DNA from: Candidatus Diapherotrites archaeon LH_S9
GTDB lineage: Archaea; B1Sed10-29; WALL01; JAGXON01
DNA: 45,967 nucleotides
Assembly (NCBI GenBank): GCA_023659865.1
Contig: JAGXON010000001.1
Location: forward strand, 1 to 45,967
Reading direction: 5' to 3'
How positions within the stretch are numbered: the stretch's first letter is position 1; the number at the start of each line of letters is the position of its first letter. The notes beneath the pieces were generated by a model. That model had not been told where the DNA came from. It ran no database searches and was given only the letters and a program-made list of their open reading frames with translations. A program made the translations under genes and the position numbers. This document shows, in pieces, positions 17,578 to 27,523 of this stretch.

Positions 17578-18818
17578 AGGTATTCCTCCAGCTCTTCTTT
17601 AAGGCCGAGTGTCTTGAGCGTGTTTTCCACTATTTTTTGGTCGTATTCGTTGTTGGTTTCTTCTTCTCCTTTTTCTTCTGAGAGTACTTGGAAGATGTTT
17701 TGCGCTAGTTCCATTTTTTGTTGTTTCGAGTATTTTTCGAGCTCGAATTGCTGTATGTTGTTTTCCATAACTTTTTGCTCGAGTTCTGTTCTGTTTCCTG
17801 CTTCTACTTTAACTTCCTCGTATTCTTTGGTTGATAGTTCTCTGGAGTTGATTTTTATGGCTCTTGCTCCTTTTTCTTTCAGGTCTTCTTTTATTTTGTT
17901 AAAACTTATTTGAGTTGTTTTTCCTTTCCTGAGCGTTCCTTCGACTCGGATGAGCACTAAGTTCTTTTCAGCATCTATCTTGGATGTTTTTTGCCTTATT
18001 TCTTTTTCTACTTCTTGCGGTGTCTTGTTCTCCGCGTTTATTTTGAGTGGGAATACGTCACACAGTTTTATTGGTCTCCAATCAGGTTTTGCTTCTCCGT
18101 CTTCGACTTCAACTATGTAGAACCCGCCTTTCTTGAATTTCTCTAGCTCACGGTAGTTCGTGGGAAATGTTGAGCCTGTGAAGACTATGGGCCCGCGATC
18201 TCGTTCGTTGTAAACCCCTTTCTTGTGCACGTGACCTCCTGCATAGTAATCGAAGTTCTTCGGAAGCAAGGATACTGGTACTCCGGCCATCTGGCTGTAT
18301 ATCTCTGGCTTGTATTTCTGAAGTGCCGAGTGGAACATGAAGATCTTGAATCCTGGTTCTTGCTCCAGGCTCTGTCGGTCGAGTTCTTTGTAGTCGTGTA
18401 TTTCGAGTGCTCCGGTTCTTCCTGGCATGCCAGTGATCTTGGTTCCTGAATCGTCTTGAGTGAACTTGAGTTTCAGTTTTCCTTGTTCCTTGGTTGCTTT
18501 TGCAACGTTTTGAGTTAATCCAGCTGCTTCAAGGACTTTGAGCATTGTCTTACCTGTCGGAGAGTAGTCGTGAGATCCGGGGATCGTGTAAATCCTGATG
18601 CCTTTCTGCTTGGCTTCTCGAAGTTTCTGCACTGCTGGTGCAAGCACGTCTGTAGACGGTCGGCTCGTGTCCATCAAGTCTCCTGAAATAAGTATGAAGT
18701 CAACGTCTTCTTCGATACTCTCGTCTATGGCTTTGCTAAATGCTTTTAGCACTAGTTCACTGAGTTCTGGTTCGCTCCATGCTCCTATGTGGCAGTCGGC
18801 TATGTGCGCGAATTTCAT
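17574..18818 (-). CDS. mre11: DNA double-strand break repair nuclease Mre11
   Basis: MKFAHIADCHIGAW, ILISGDLMDTSRPS, IPGSHDYSPTGK, YYAGGHVHKKG phosphoesterase motifs. Confidence 0.95.
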   Translation of the reverse strand: MKFAHIADCHIGAWSEPELSELVLKAFSKAIDESIEEDVDFILISGDLMDTSRPSTDVLAPAVQKLREAKQKGIRIYTIPGSHDYSPTGKTMLKVLEAAGLTQNVAKATKEQGKLKLKFTQDDSGTKITGMPGRTGALEIHDYKELDRQSLEQEPGFKIFMFHSALQKYKPEIYSQMAGVPVSLLPKNFDYYAGGHVHKKGVYNERDRGPIVFTGSTFPTNYRELEKFKKGGFYIVEVEDGEAKPDWRPIKLCDVFPLKINAENKTPQEVEKEIRQKTSKIDAEKNLVLIRVEGTLRKGKTTQISFNKIKEDLKEKGARAIKINSRELSTKEYEEVKVEAGNRTELEQKVMENNIQQFELEKYSKQQKMELAQNIFQVLSEEKGEEETNNEYDQKIVENTLKTLGLKEELEEYL

Positions 18819-18821
18819 TTT

Positions 18822-20384
18822 TCACTCCATTTCGAGGCCTGTGTACGATTTCTGTGTTTTTTCTTTTTGTTTTTCGTCGACTATGTTTTCGAACAAAGGG
18901 ATCGTGGTGGGTACTGCGAATTTTGTGAAGGTGGATGTGACTACTGCTTCTCCTATGTCGAGACTGGCAATGCTTTTATCGTCTTTTGAGAGGTCTTGAG
19001 GTGCTGACTCGACCAAGGATTTTCTTTCAGTGTCCATTTCCGTGCCTAGAATTATTTTGGTGTTCATGTTAGCAAGTATTTCTTTTGGTATAACACTTGG
19101 AAGTTGCGTGATGGCCGTTAGACCTATCTTGAATTTTCTTCCTTCTCTCGCGATTTTTTCGAACGTGTTGCCTGACCTGATGGAAGAGTTGACGCCTATG
19201 ACTCTTGGTGCTTCTTCGAGCACGATGGAGATAACTGGTTTTTCGGAGAGTTCTCCTCTTCCTTTGTAGTTCCGGTATTTACTGAACGCTCTTCCAGCAA
19301 TCATGGATCCAACCAATAGTTCTACTTTGTTTTCGAGGTTCGAGGTGTCGATAACAACTGTTTTCCCGTTCTCCAGTGAGTTAACTATGTTCCTGATCGT
19401 GGATTCCCCAGCCTGGGTTTTGAATATGCTTCTGCAGGAGAGCCTGCCGTTGTTTTCTTCGATGCCTAAGTAAGCTCTTATTTTTCTTTGGAGCACGGAA
19501 ATTGTTTTCGCCTGCACTTCTCCCTTGAACTCGTCTTCTCCAATATCCTTCATGTCTTCTTTCACGAGGTTCTCGAGCCATTTCTTCTTGTCTTTGTTGT
19601 GGTAAGCGTAAAGCGCTTCGTTCTGAGCGTCTGAAAGGTCCATGACTTCCGTGAGATTCCGTGGCTTCAGCTGGCTTAAGTGAACGACTAGAGTGTTCTC
19701 TCCTGGAGGAGGGTTCGTTGAGTACATCTCGAGCTTTTTATCTGCTTTCGGGTGATCTGAAAGGCCTTTGCTTGTTTTTCCGTAGTACTCGTCGTGCGGA
19801 TCGAGCACGAGGAAGCCGCAATAGTCTTTGTCCAAGAGCTCGTAGGCGATAACTTTCACTAGATTGGATTTTCCTTTTCCTGTTGACGCTGGTATAAGCA
19901 CGTGATGTCTCAAGGTTTCTTCTCCTGGAAGCTGGACGTCTGCTTCAAGTGTTTTGGATCCTGATCTGATTTTTCCTATCCTGAGCTGGTTTTTTTTCTT
20001 TTCTTCGGACTCAAGGAACTCCAGGTCTTTTTCTTGGATGCGCCTTAACTCTGAGAAGAATTGAGGAAGTTTTTTTGGGGAAACCGCTTTGTTACTTTCC
20101 TTGTTAACGGTCACGAGGTTCTTGAGTTTAGCTGTAATGTAGTTACTTATCTCCGGGTCCGTGAACTCAAGGTCTTTACCGTATCCTTCGAGCTTCATCC
20201 CGGCCATGAGCGTCTTAACTTTTTCGGGGATTTGGGACCCGTAGAACAAGTTAAAAGCCTGTAAAATCGAGTACTCGTCCTTTTTTTCTGCTACGAGCAA
20301 GTCTCCTATCTCGATTTCTTTTCCTTCTTTTTGTCTTACGTATATTTCGTCGAATTCTCCTTTGAATATTCTTCCTACAGTCAT
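18822..20384 (-). CDS. herA: HerA-type DNA helicase/translocase
   Basis: [23 protein letters not shown] Walker [43 protein letters not shown]. Confidence 0.95.
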   Translation of the reverse strand: MTVGRIFKGEFDEIYVRQKEGKEIEIGDLLVAEKKDEYSILQAFNLFYGSQIPEKVKTLMAGMKLEGYGKDLEFTDPEISNYITAKLKNLVTVNKESNKAVSPKKLPQFFSELRRIQEKDLEFLESEEKKKNQLRIGKIRSGSKTLEADVQLPGEETLRHHVLIPASTGKGKSNLVKVIAYELLDKDYCGFLVLDPHDEYYGKTSKGLSDHPKADKKLEMYSTNPPPGENTLVVHLSQLKPRNLTEVMDLSDAQNEALYAYHNKDKKKWLENLVKEDMKDIGEDEFKGEVQAKTISVLQRKIRAYLGIEENNGRLSCRSIFKTQAGESTIRNIVNSLENGKTVVIDTSNLENKVELLVGSMIAGRAFSKYRNYKGRGELSEKPVISIVLEEAPRVIGVNSSIRSGNTFEKIAREGRKFKIGLTAITQLPSVIPKEILANMNTKIILGTEMDTERKSLVESAPQDLSKDDKSIASLDIGEAVVTSTFTKFAVPTTIPLFENIVDEKQKEKTQKSYTGLEME

Positions 20385-20393
20385 TTTTTCACC

Positions 20394-21488
20394 TTATTTT
20401 AGTTCGTCTAGTCTATCGTGAGCGTTAGTTGCTGTCACGTTGGTTTTTATCTGATTCCATACATCGTTTTCGACCGCGAGGGCTTTCAGTTTCGCTTGAT
20501 GCTGTTCTGCTTCGTGTTCGGAAACGCTTGCAAAGTAATCCGCGTCAACTAAGCCGTACGGGTATCCTGGGAACCTCAGGTCTTTCGAGTTCTGCGCCAA
20601 GGTAGCAAGAGTTGATTCTGTTTTGTTCGCGCTCTGGTCGTGGATCTCGTGCCTGAAAGCGTAACTGGACTCCGGATGCAGTTTGACGAAAGAAAGTTCT
20701 GCTTCGTGTTCTGGATTACTGTTTTTGACCACTGGGTTATAGAACCAGTTTTTTCCTGGCATTGAAGAAGCTCCAAGATCTTTCACAATTTTCACGAGAC
20801 TTTGGCCTGTGGTTGTGTACAGTCGAGTGGTTTTTGAGAGTCCTGTGAACACTACGTTGTTTTCGCTGGCTTTTGCTAGAGCTTTTTTCGCGTATTCTTC
20901 TTCTCCTGTTAGCGATGGTCTTAGTGATCCGTCTCGCACTATCAAGTCGTTTTCTTCGAGTTCTTTTTCGACTATTTTTCCTGCTATCTTCCATTCTGCG
21001 AATCTTCTTGCTGCGGCGCACACTTTGTTTATGTCTCCTCTGAATTCTCCGCCTGTAAGCGTTTTGTCCCAGGAGCTGAAGTCAAAAACTTTTCCTGGTA
21101 GGTATTCAGCGTTTTGTTGCTTCACGGGATAGGTTCGTCCCTCGTAATGTATTTCGTTGTCTTTCGTGAATGCTTCGGCGAGTGCGTAGAAATCTATTTG
21201 CTGTGGTATAGTTGAGGGGTTCTTTCGTTTCTTGTTCTTGAACAAGTTGAAGTAAGCGCGAACTAGGTGAACTGAGAAGGACGGGCACGAGTACAGAGGT
21301 ATGTTCCCTCCGTCAATGAAAGCTGTTTTCCGATCTTCTGGATCTGTTTCAGGTATCTCGTGAAAGTTTTCTTCAGTTAAAGGGATTGCTTCGTAGTTTT
21401 CGTCCTGGAATTGAGGTTGTCCAGGTTCTTTTTCAGAGTTTCTTTCCCTTAACTCGTTCAGCAGTTGATTTAAAGCGTGTTCAGGCAT
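20394..21488 (-). CDS. nurA: NurA 5'-3' nuclease
   Basis: AFIDGGNIPLY N-terminal acidic motif, DLIVRDGSL, context directly upstream of herA. Confidence 0.85.
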   Translation of the reverse strand: MPEHALNQLLNELRERNSEKEPGQPQFQDENYEAIPLTEENFHEIPETDPEDRKTAFIDGGNIPLYSCPSFSVHLVRAYFNLFKNKKRKNPSTIPQQIDFYALAEAFTKDNEIHYEGRTYPVKQQNAEYLPGKVFDFSSWDKTLTGGEFRGDINKVCAAARRFAEWKIAGKIVEKELEENDLIVRDGSLRPSLTGEEEYAKKALAKASENNVVFTGLSKTTRLYTTTGQSLVKIVKDLGASSMPGKNWFYNPVVKNSNPEHEAELSFVKLHPESSYAFRHEIHDQSANKTESTLATLAQNSKDLRFPGYPYGLVDADYFASVSEHEAEQHQAKLKALAVENDVWNQIKTNVTATNAHDRLDELK

Positions 21489-21705
21489 TAAGATCTTCCT
21501 CAGAAATTCCTGGGTTATTAACTAGTTTTAATGCTCAGGGAATATTTAAGTTTTGGCCGGGTTTTCCCGAAGTATTCTAATACTAAGAACTCCTCTAGCT
21601 AGCTTCTTCAAAAGCCTTGTTCACTTTCGTATTCGTTCTCGTGTTCCTAGAAGAAACACTGACTCTTAGGAAAATTCGATCTCGGAACTGGGACCTGCCT
21701 GCAGC

Positions 21706-22101
21706 CTAGAGACCTTCAATAACGCTCTTGACCTGTGAAGTAAAGTTCTGAAGACCATCACGCAAAATACTTTTCAGTTTGTCCCTGTCAACAATTCGAT
21801 AAAAAAACTCGTATCCTCCTTTCTCCTTGTTCTTCTGAGTTCTTTTAACAATTCCTTTCTCCAAAAACTTCTTCGAATGCCTTTGAGCAACAGAACGATC
21901 TCTTTCAAGGTACTCAGATAAATCAGTAACAGTGAAAGGTTCCTCTATCTCTAAAACAGATTTGAAAGTGTTGATTTCTGCCTCAGAAAGATCAAGAGAG
22001 CACTTTAAAACGTCTTCAAGCGAAACTTCTTTGCACAATCGCATGCAAAAGTTAATGGTTGTGCGACTTAAAAACATTACCTGCACTTCTTCACAACACA
22101 T
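21706..22101 (-). CDS. Winged-helix transcriptional regulator (TrmB/MarR-like)
   Basis: LSEAEINTFKSVLEIEEPFTVTDLSEYLERDRSVAQRHSKKFLEKGIVKRTQKN wHTH pattern; Cys-rich N-terminus. Confidence 0.75.
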   Translation of the reverse strand: MCCEEVQVMFLSRTTINFCMRLCKEVSLEDVLKCSLDLSEAEINTFKSVLEIEEPFTVTDLSEYLERDRSVAQRHSKKFLEKGIVKRTQKNKEKGGYEFFYRIVDRDKLKSILRDGLQNFTSQVKSVIEGL

Positions 22102-22130
22102 AAAAACCTGGAAAGAAAAATAAACCTGTA

Positions 22131-22430
22131 ATGAACGAACTGAAAAAAATTCGAGAAAACAAAAAGAAGGAAATCATGGAAGAACAAACAAAAAAAAGCC
22201 AGAACAAAGTAATAGTTTACTCCACATCAACGTGCCCGTACTGCGATCGAGCGAAAAAATACTTGAAGAAAAAAGGAGTAGAATACGAGGACCACAACGT
22301 AGCGCAAGACAGAGAAAAAGCCAAAGAAATGATCAAAAAAAGCAATCAAAGAGGCGTGCCAGTACTAGACGTGAACGGAAAAATAATCATAGGATTCAAC
22401 AAACCAGAAATAGAAAAAGCCCTGAACTAA
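22131..22430 (+). CDS. Glutaredoxin (CPYC), paralogue of 11129-11371
   Basis: VIVYSTSTCPYCDRAKKYLKKKGVEYEDHNVAQD..GVPVLDVNGKIIIGFNKPEIEKALN. Confidence 0.9.
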   Translation: MNELKKIRENKKKEIMEEQTKKSQNKVIVYSTSTCPYCDRAKKYLKKKGVEYEDHNVAQDREKAKEMIKKSNQRGVPVLDVNGKIIIGFNKPEIEKALN

Positions 22431-22538
22431 CAGCCAAAGACAAACCAACTTTCCCCATTCTTTATCTATGGCCCCCCTCTACCTTCCTCTGGAAAGATTT
22501 TTATAGAAAAAACCACTACTTTTAGACAGTGAAAGAAA

Positions 22539-24833
22539 ATGAAGAAAACCTTAATAGCATCGGTACTGCTGACAACTCTTTTGCTAAGCGGATGTATCAC
22601 ACCAACAGAACAAAACAAAACCTCAAACGTCACGAACGAAACCCAAATAACCGAGGAAAAAGGAATTAACTTAAGCAGCCCGCCAGAAAAAACAGAGCTA
22701 TCTAGCTTCTACTCAGAAGTAGAAACAGAAGTGGTGCCCAGCACAGCACAGTACGAGCTACCGTTAAACAAAAACGAGATAGGTAACTACCAGAACTTCT
22801 CCAAAAAAATCAGTTTAAGCGAGGAAGAAGAACAAACGCTTCTCGAGAACGGTTTCGTGGTGCTAGAAACCAGGACAGAAGAAAATAAGATAACAGGACC
22901 ATACGATTCACTGAAACAGAAAGGCGTTCCCATATTCATCACCACCGACTCACTGCTTCATCTTTACCACATCCAGTTCGATGAAACCCTCAGGAGAATA
23001 GAGGAAGAAAAGTTTTATCCCATGGCCTGGAACATGAGTGAAGAAATGGTCGAGCACTCGAAAAAAGTGTACGAAAGCTCTGACGGAGAACTAAAGGAAG
23101 CAGCCAAGAAGAACCTTGCATTCTACTCCACGGCCCTAGAGCTTCTGGAGCCCGAGCAAGACCAGGTCTGCGAAGAAGGCGACGAGAAATGCCTGTGGAA
23201 AGAAAAGAAATTCAGTCCAGAAGAAGCAGAGAAGTACTCTTTCCAGGTCCCGGAAGAAGTCAAGGAAGAAGTCAACCAAGAACTCGAGTTAATCAAAGCA
23301 CACCAAGGATTCAATAAATCTCCGTTATTCACGTACAAAGAAGATTACTCGCAGTATGTCCCAAGAGGACATTACACGAGATCAGAAAGACTGAAGAACT
23401 ACTTCAAAGGCTTCATGTGGTTCGGGAGAATGACCTTTCTCCTGAAAGGAGGTTGCAAAAAGTGCTTGGTCACTGAAGAAGAAGCAAGAATCCAAACCAA
23501 GAGCGCAGCAATTACCGCAACTCACTTTTCAAACAACAAAGAGCTTGCAAAAGACTGGAACAAAATATACGAGGTCACTTCATTCTACGTAGGTTTGTCA
23601 GACGACCTCGAACCGTACGAGTACCTGGAAGCCATGAACAAAGTTTTCGGAAACCAGGTAGACCTAGGAGAAATCGAGGGAAAAGATATTGGGGAACTAA
23701 AAGCCGAGTTAGCCAGCTACAGGAACCCGAAGATATACGGAGGGACTGGAGACTGCGTGATAAATCCACCATTCAATCCCGAGCAAGCAGACGAATGTCT
23801 TGAAGCCACAAAAGGAATGCGCTTCATGGGCCAAAGATTCGTCCCAGATTCATACATGTTCAGCCAGCTCGTGTTCCCTCGCGTCGGAGGCTTCACAGGA
23901 GAAAAATCAAGCGCATTCACAGAATCTGGGGGAGTAAGAGTTTTTCCAAGAGGTCTTGACGTCATGAGCCTGCTAGGATCAGAAAGAGCTGGTTACTGGC
24001 TTGAAGAACTTCAGGACAATTCATACGATGGATACAACGAGCAACATGACTCGCTAGAGAAAGAATTCAGTTCATTCAGCGAAAAAGAGTGGAACAAAAA
24101 CCTTTACTGGGCGTGGCTTTACTCTCTGAAACCGCTTCTGAAAGATTTCGATGAAGGTTACCCGACTTTCATGCAAACCAGCGCCTGGAAAGACAAGGAA
24201 CTGAACACTGCACTAGCTTCATGGACGGAACTACGGCACGATACCATACTTTACGCAAAACAAAGCTACACCATGAGGGTGGGTGCTGCGATACCTCCGC
24301 AGCCGGAAAAAGTTGTTGGGTACACAGAACCAACACCAGAATTCTATTCTCGACTGCTATCTCTAACTAAAATGACTCGAACCGGTCTGAACGAGATGGA
24401 AGTTCTGGATGAAACATCTGAGTCCCGGTTGGAGTCAATGGAAACCATACTAGAGCGACTGAAAGATATATCGGAAAAAGAACTCAGGAACAAAGAACTC
24501 TCCGAAGAAGACTACAACTTCATAAATAACTTCGACGAAGCCCTGGAAGGAACAATACGAGACGTAGACGAAAAAGCACAAAAAACCACTATAGTTGCAG
24601 ACGTCCACACCGACTCAAACACAGGACAAGTGCTGGAAGAAGGAGTAGGATACGTGAAAATAATGGCTGTGGCATACAAGCTGCCTAACGGAGACGTGCT
24701 AGTCGGAGCCGGCCCAGTATTATCTCACTACGAGTTCAAGCAACCGATGAGAAACAGGCTTACCGACGAAAAATGGAGAGAAACACTAAGACAAGAAAAA
24801 GCTCCAGGAACACCTGCATGGCACCCCGGATAA
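22539..24833 (+). CDS. DUF3160-like lipoprotein
   Basis: LLTTLLLSGCITP lipobox; GVPIFITTDSLLHLYHIQFDETLRRIEEE; C-terminal VADVHTDSNTGQVLEEGVGYVKIMAV typical of DUF3160. Confidence 0.8.
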   Translation: MKKTLIASVLLTTLLLSGCITPTEQNKTSNVTNETQITEEKGINLSSPPEKTELSSFYSEVETEVVPSTAQYELPLNKNEIGNYQNFSKKISLSEEEEQTLLENGFVVLETRTEENKITGPYDSLKQKGVPIFITTDSLLHLYHIQFDETLRRIEEEKFYPMAWNMSEEMVEHSKKVYESSDGELKEAAKKNLAFYSTALELLEPEQDQVCEEGDEKCLWKEKKFSPEEAEKYSFQVPEEVKEEVNQELELIKAHQGFNKSPLFTYKEDYSQYVPRGHYTRSERLKNYFKGFMWFGRMTFLLKGGCKKCLVTEEEARIQTKSAAITATHFSNNKELAKDWNKIYEVTSFYVGLSDDLEPYEYLEAMNKVFGNQVDLGEIEGKDIGELKAELASYRNPKIYGGTGDCVINPPFNPEQADECLEATKGMRFMGQRFVPDSYMFSQLVFPRVGGFTGEKSSAFTESGGVRVFPRGLDVMSLLGSERAGYWLEELQDNSYDGYNEQHDSLEKEFSSFSEKEWNKNLYWAWLYSLKPLLKDFDEGYPTFMQTSAWKDKELNTALASWTELRHDTILYAKQSYTMRVGAAIPPQPEKVVGYTEPTPEFYSRLLSLTKMTRTGLNEMEVLDETSESRLESMETILERLKDISEKELRNKELSEEDYNFINNFDEALEGTIRDVDEKAQKTTIVADVHTDSNTGQVLEEGVGYVKIMAVAYKLPNGDVLVGAGPVLSHYEFKQPMRNRLTDEKWRETLRQEKAPGTPAWHPG

Positions 24834-24851
24834 ACTTCAGGAGCTGAAATC

Positions 24852-25373
24852 ATGAAAAAAACGTTTTTACTGCTCACGATCTTACTTGCTGCCGGATGCT
24901 TACAGCAACCAAAGGAGAAAGAAAAAATGACTGAAAAAATAAATTTAGAGAGCCCTGCCTTCTCGCAAGGCGGAAACATTCCCTCAAAATACACCTGCGA
25001 CCAAGAAGACATTAACCCTGCCCTGAACATCGGGGAAGTGCCAGAAAAAACCAAGTCACTTGCCATGATAGTCGACGACCCTGACGCGCCACGAGGAACG
25101 TTCGTCCACTGGGTTATCTGGAACATTCCAGTAACAAACAAGATAAACGAAGACAGTGTTCCAAGAAACGTGCGACAAGGAACCAACGGATTCAAGAAAA
25201 CTAAGTACAGAGGACCTTGCCCACCCGGAGGAACACACAGATACTTCTTCAAAGTGTACGCGCTCGACAAAAAACTCGATCTAGCTGAAGGTGCTAGCAA
25301 ACAAGAACTGAAGAACGCTATGAAGGGAAATATCCTAGCTCAAGGCGAACTGATGGGAAAATACAGTCGCTGA
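24852..25373 (+). CDS. PEBP/YbhB-YbcL family lipoprotein (Raf kinase inhibitor-like)
   Basis: LAAGCLQQP lipobox; SMIVDDPDAPRGTFVHWVIWNIP..YRGPCPPGGTHRYFFKVYALD (sequence: LAMIVDDPDAP..). Confidence 0.93.
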   Translation: MKKTFLLLTILLAAGCLQQPKEKEKMTEKINLESPAFSQGGNIPSKYTCDQEDINPALNIGEVPEKTKSLAMIVDDPDAPRGTFVHWVIWNIPVTNKINEDSVPRNVRQGTNGFKKTKYRGPCPPGGTHRYFFKVYALDKKLDLAEGASKQELKNAMKGNILAQGELMGKYSR

Positions 25374-25419
25374 AAGAAGTTTTTTAAGCCAGGTTTCACT
25401 CAAACCAGCAGGTGAACAT

Positions 25420-26778
25420 ATGAGTCTTTCGGAATACATTTTCAGAGCGTACGATATACGAGGAAAGTACGGAAAAGACTTTACTGAACAAGGAATGGAA
25501 AAAATCGGGAAAGCTATCGGTAGCTTCATGAAACAAAAATCTTTAAAGTCCTGCGTTATCGGTAGAGACGTCCGAAAATCCAGCGAGCCCTTATCAAACG
25601 CTCTAAAACAAGGACTGATAGAAACAGGAGTGGAAGTTTCCGACGCCGGTGAAACACCGATAGGAGTAGCAGTTTTCACGGCAAAAAAAGGAAGAAAAGA
25701 CGTTTGCGCTTACGTGACCGCTTCTCACCTGCCGCCAGAGTGGAACGGGCTGAAACTGTTCCACGAAGACGGACTAGCTTTTTCAGAAGAACAAATACAG
25801 GAAATCGGAAGAAAAACTATCAACAAAAACTTTGTAAAGACAGAAAAAGGAGTAGACAAAGGCAAAATAGACCTCATAGACGACTACATCAAGTTCAACA
25901 AAAAGAATTTCGACTGCGATGGCGTGAAATGCGTTATCGATTGCGGGGGTGGAAGCACCCACAAAATAGTTCCAAAAGTCTTTGATTCAATGGGAATGGA
26001 AACACACACCCTATTCTGCGAAAAAGACGTGAACTTCTCGAAAAGACCTAGCAAGCCAACAGAAAAATCCCTGACAAAACTAAAAGAAAAAGTGATCGAA
26101 GAAAACGCTGACTTCGGAGCAGGATTCGACGGAGACGGGGACAGAGTCCTGATACTGAACGAGAAAGGCGGAACAGTCTCTGCAGACGAACTAGCAATCA
26201 TTATCGGAAGAAAAATGCTGGAAAACAAAAAAGGAAAAATTATCGCGACAGTAGAATCCTCTCAACTGACTGAAGACGTGCTCAGGAAAAAAGGAGCAGA
26301 AATAATCAGAGTGCCTGTAGGACACACCCATATGACAAAAGAAGGAAAAAACCACAACGCAATCCTAGGATACGAACCATCTAACCACATGGTTCAACCG
26401 CAAATATCTTTGTTCGATGATGCAACATTAACCGTCATGAAGCTCGCGGAAGTTCTTAAAAAAGAAGAAAAAACTTTATCGGAACTCGCGAGCAATATAC
26501 CTTCTTACGACAAGGAAAAAACTTTTTTGAAGTGCCCTGATAAAGTGAAATTCGAGGTACTGGAAGAACTTAAAGAAGAAATAGAAGGAAAGTACGGTAA
26601 AGTCGATTTAATGGATGGAATTAGAGTAGATTTCGATAAATCGTGGGTACTGACCCGTTGCTCGAACACATCGCCTGAAATCCGAATCGCTGCCGAAGCA
26701 AAAACTGAAACAAAAGCAAAAAAACTGCTCGAAGAATTCAAGGAAAAAACAAGCAAAAAAATAGAAGAAAAAACATAA
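25420..26778 (+). CDS. Phosphomannomutase/phosphoglucomutase
   Basis: FRAYDIRGKYG; active-site loop TASHLPPEWNGLK; metal loop GFDGDGDRVLIL; C-term RCSNTSPEIRIAAEA. Confidence 0.93.
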   Translation: MSLSEYIFRAYDIRGKYGKDFTEQGMEKIGKAIGSFMKQKSLKSCVIGRDVRKSSEPLSNALKQGLIETGVEVSDAGETPIGVAVFTAKKGRKDVCAYVTASHLPPEWNGLKLFHEDGLAFSEEQIQEIGRKTINKNFVKTEKGVDKGKIDLIDDYIKFNKKNFDCDGVKCVIDCGGGSTHKIVPKVFDSMGMETHTLFCEKDVNFSKRPSKPTEKSLTKLKEKVIEENADFGAGFDGDGDRVLILNEKGGTVSADELAIIIGRKMLENKKGKIIATVESSQLTEDVLRKKGAEIIRVPVGHTHMTKEGKNHNAILGYEPSNHMVQPQISLFDDATLTVMKLAEVLKKEEKTLSELASNIPSYDKEKTFLKCPDKVKFEVLEELKEEIEGKYGKVDLMDGIRVDFDKSWVLTRCSNTSPEIRIAAEAKTETKAKKLLEEFKEKTSKKIEEKT

Positions 26779-26861
26779 AAGAGAAAGAACCCTATAGAAA
26801 CAAAGAATTTCAAGAAGAATTAATAAGCCTGAAACAACACAATTAAAACAGAGGTGAGAAA

Positions 26862-27158
26862 ATGGTAATGGACGCAGAAGAATTTGATGTTGAAGGCGAA
26901 TCAGAAACAGGAGGGGATATACGCGAGAGCATAATAGGCAAGGGCACAAAAATACACAAAATTGGAAGCCAAGAAGAACTCTTAGAAAAAATAAGTGAAT
27001 CAGGACCAAGAGAGGGCAGAATAGGACTGAGTAAAAAAGAAGAAGGGAAAACAAAAGTAGTAGAGAAAAGAAAAGAAAAAAAAGATGATATTATATCACA
27101 AAACCTTACAGGAGAATCAGAATCAGATATAATAAAAGAATTAAAATCCCACTACTAA
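26862..27158 (+). CDS. Small charged hypothetical protein
   Basis: 98 aa, Glu/Lys-rich, AT-rich region. Confidence 0.55.
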   Translation: MVMDAEEFDVEGESETGGDIRESIIGKGTKIHKIGSQEELLEKISESGPREGRIGLSKKEEGKTKVVEKRKEKKDDIISQNLTGESESDIIKELKSHY

Positions 27159-27161
27159 AAC

Positions 27162-27487
27162 ATGGAAACTGAAAACAGCACCTCTCAAAAGGTTGACAGC
27201 AGTGACAAAGAAACAGAGATAGATTACGGGAAAACAAAAAGAAGCAAGCGTCCACACCCCAACAAAGTACAAACAACCAAGCACTTATCCCTTTCTTCTT
27301 TACCTTAACAGATATTATAAACATTCAAGCTAGGTACATAGCTTCTTCCAGTCTCACTGCAATAACCTTGATAGCTTTAGGTGCTTTACTGGTATCGAAA
27401 ACAAGCAAGATAAAATACGCTTTCCTAATGCTTTTAGCGGGCGTGACAACCACTCCAGCCAACACGATAATCGTTTTCTTCAAGTAA
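27162..27487 (+). pseudogene. Small membrane protein interrupted by an apparent 1-nt frameshift
   Basis: ATG 27162: METENSTSQKVDSSDKETEIDYGKTKRSKRPHPNKVQTTKHL.. then stop; adjacent frame continues IPFFFTLTDIINIQARYIASSSLTAITLIALGALLVSKTSKIKYAFLMLLAGVTTTPANTIIVFFK*. Total 326 nt (not divisible by 3). Confidence 0.5.
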
Positions 27488-27523
27488 TAAAAATTTTGGA
27501 AAACAAAAGAGTAATGAATCAAA

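Noticed and set aside
25740-25760. Phosphomannomutase active-site loop TASHLPPEWNG as a possible inactivating change from TASHNP
   Set aside because: The phosphoserine and surrounding metal loop GFDGDGDR are intact; the substitution alone is weak evidence of altered function.
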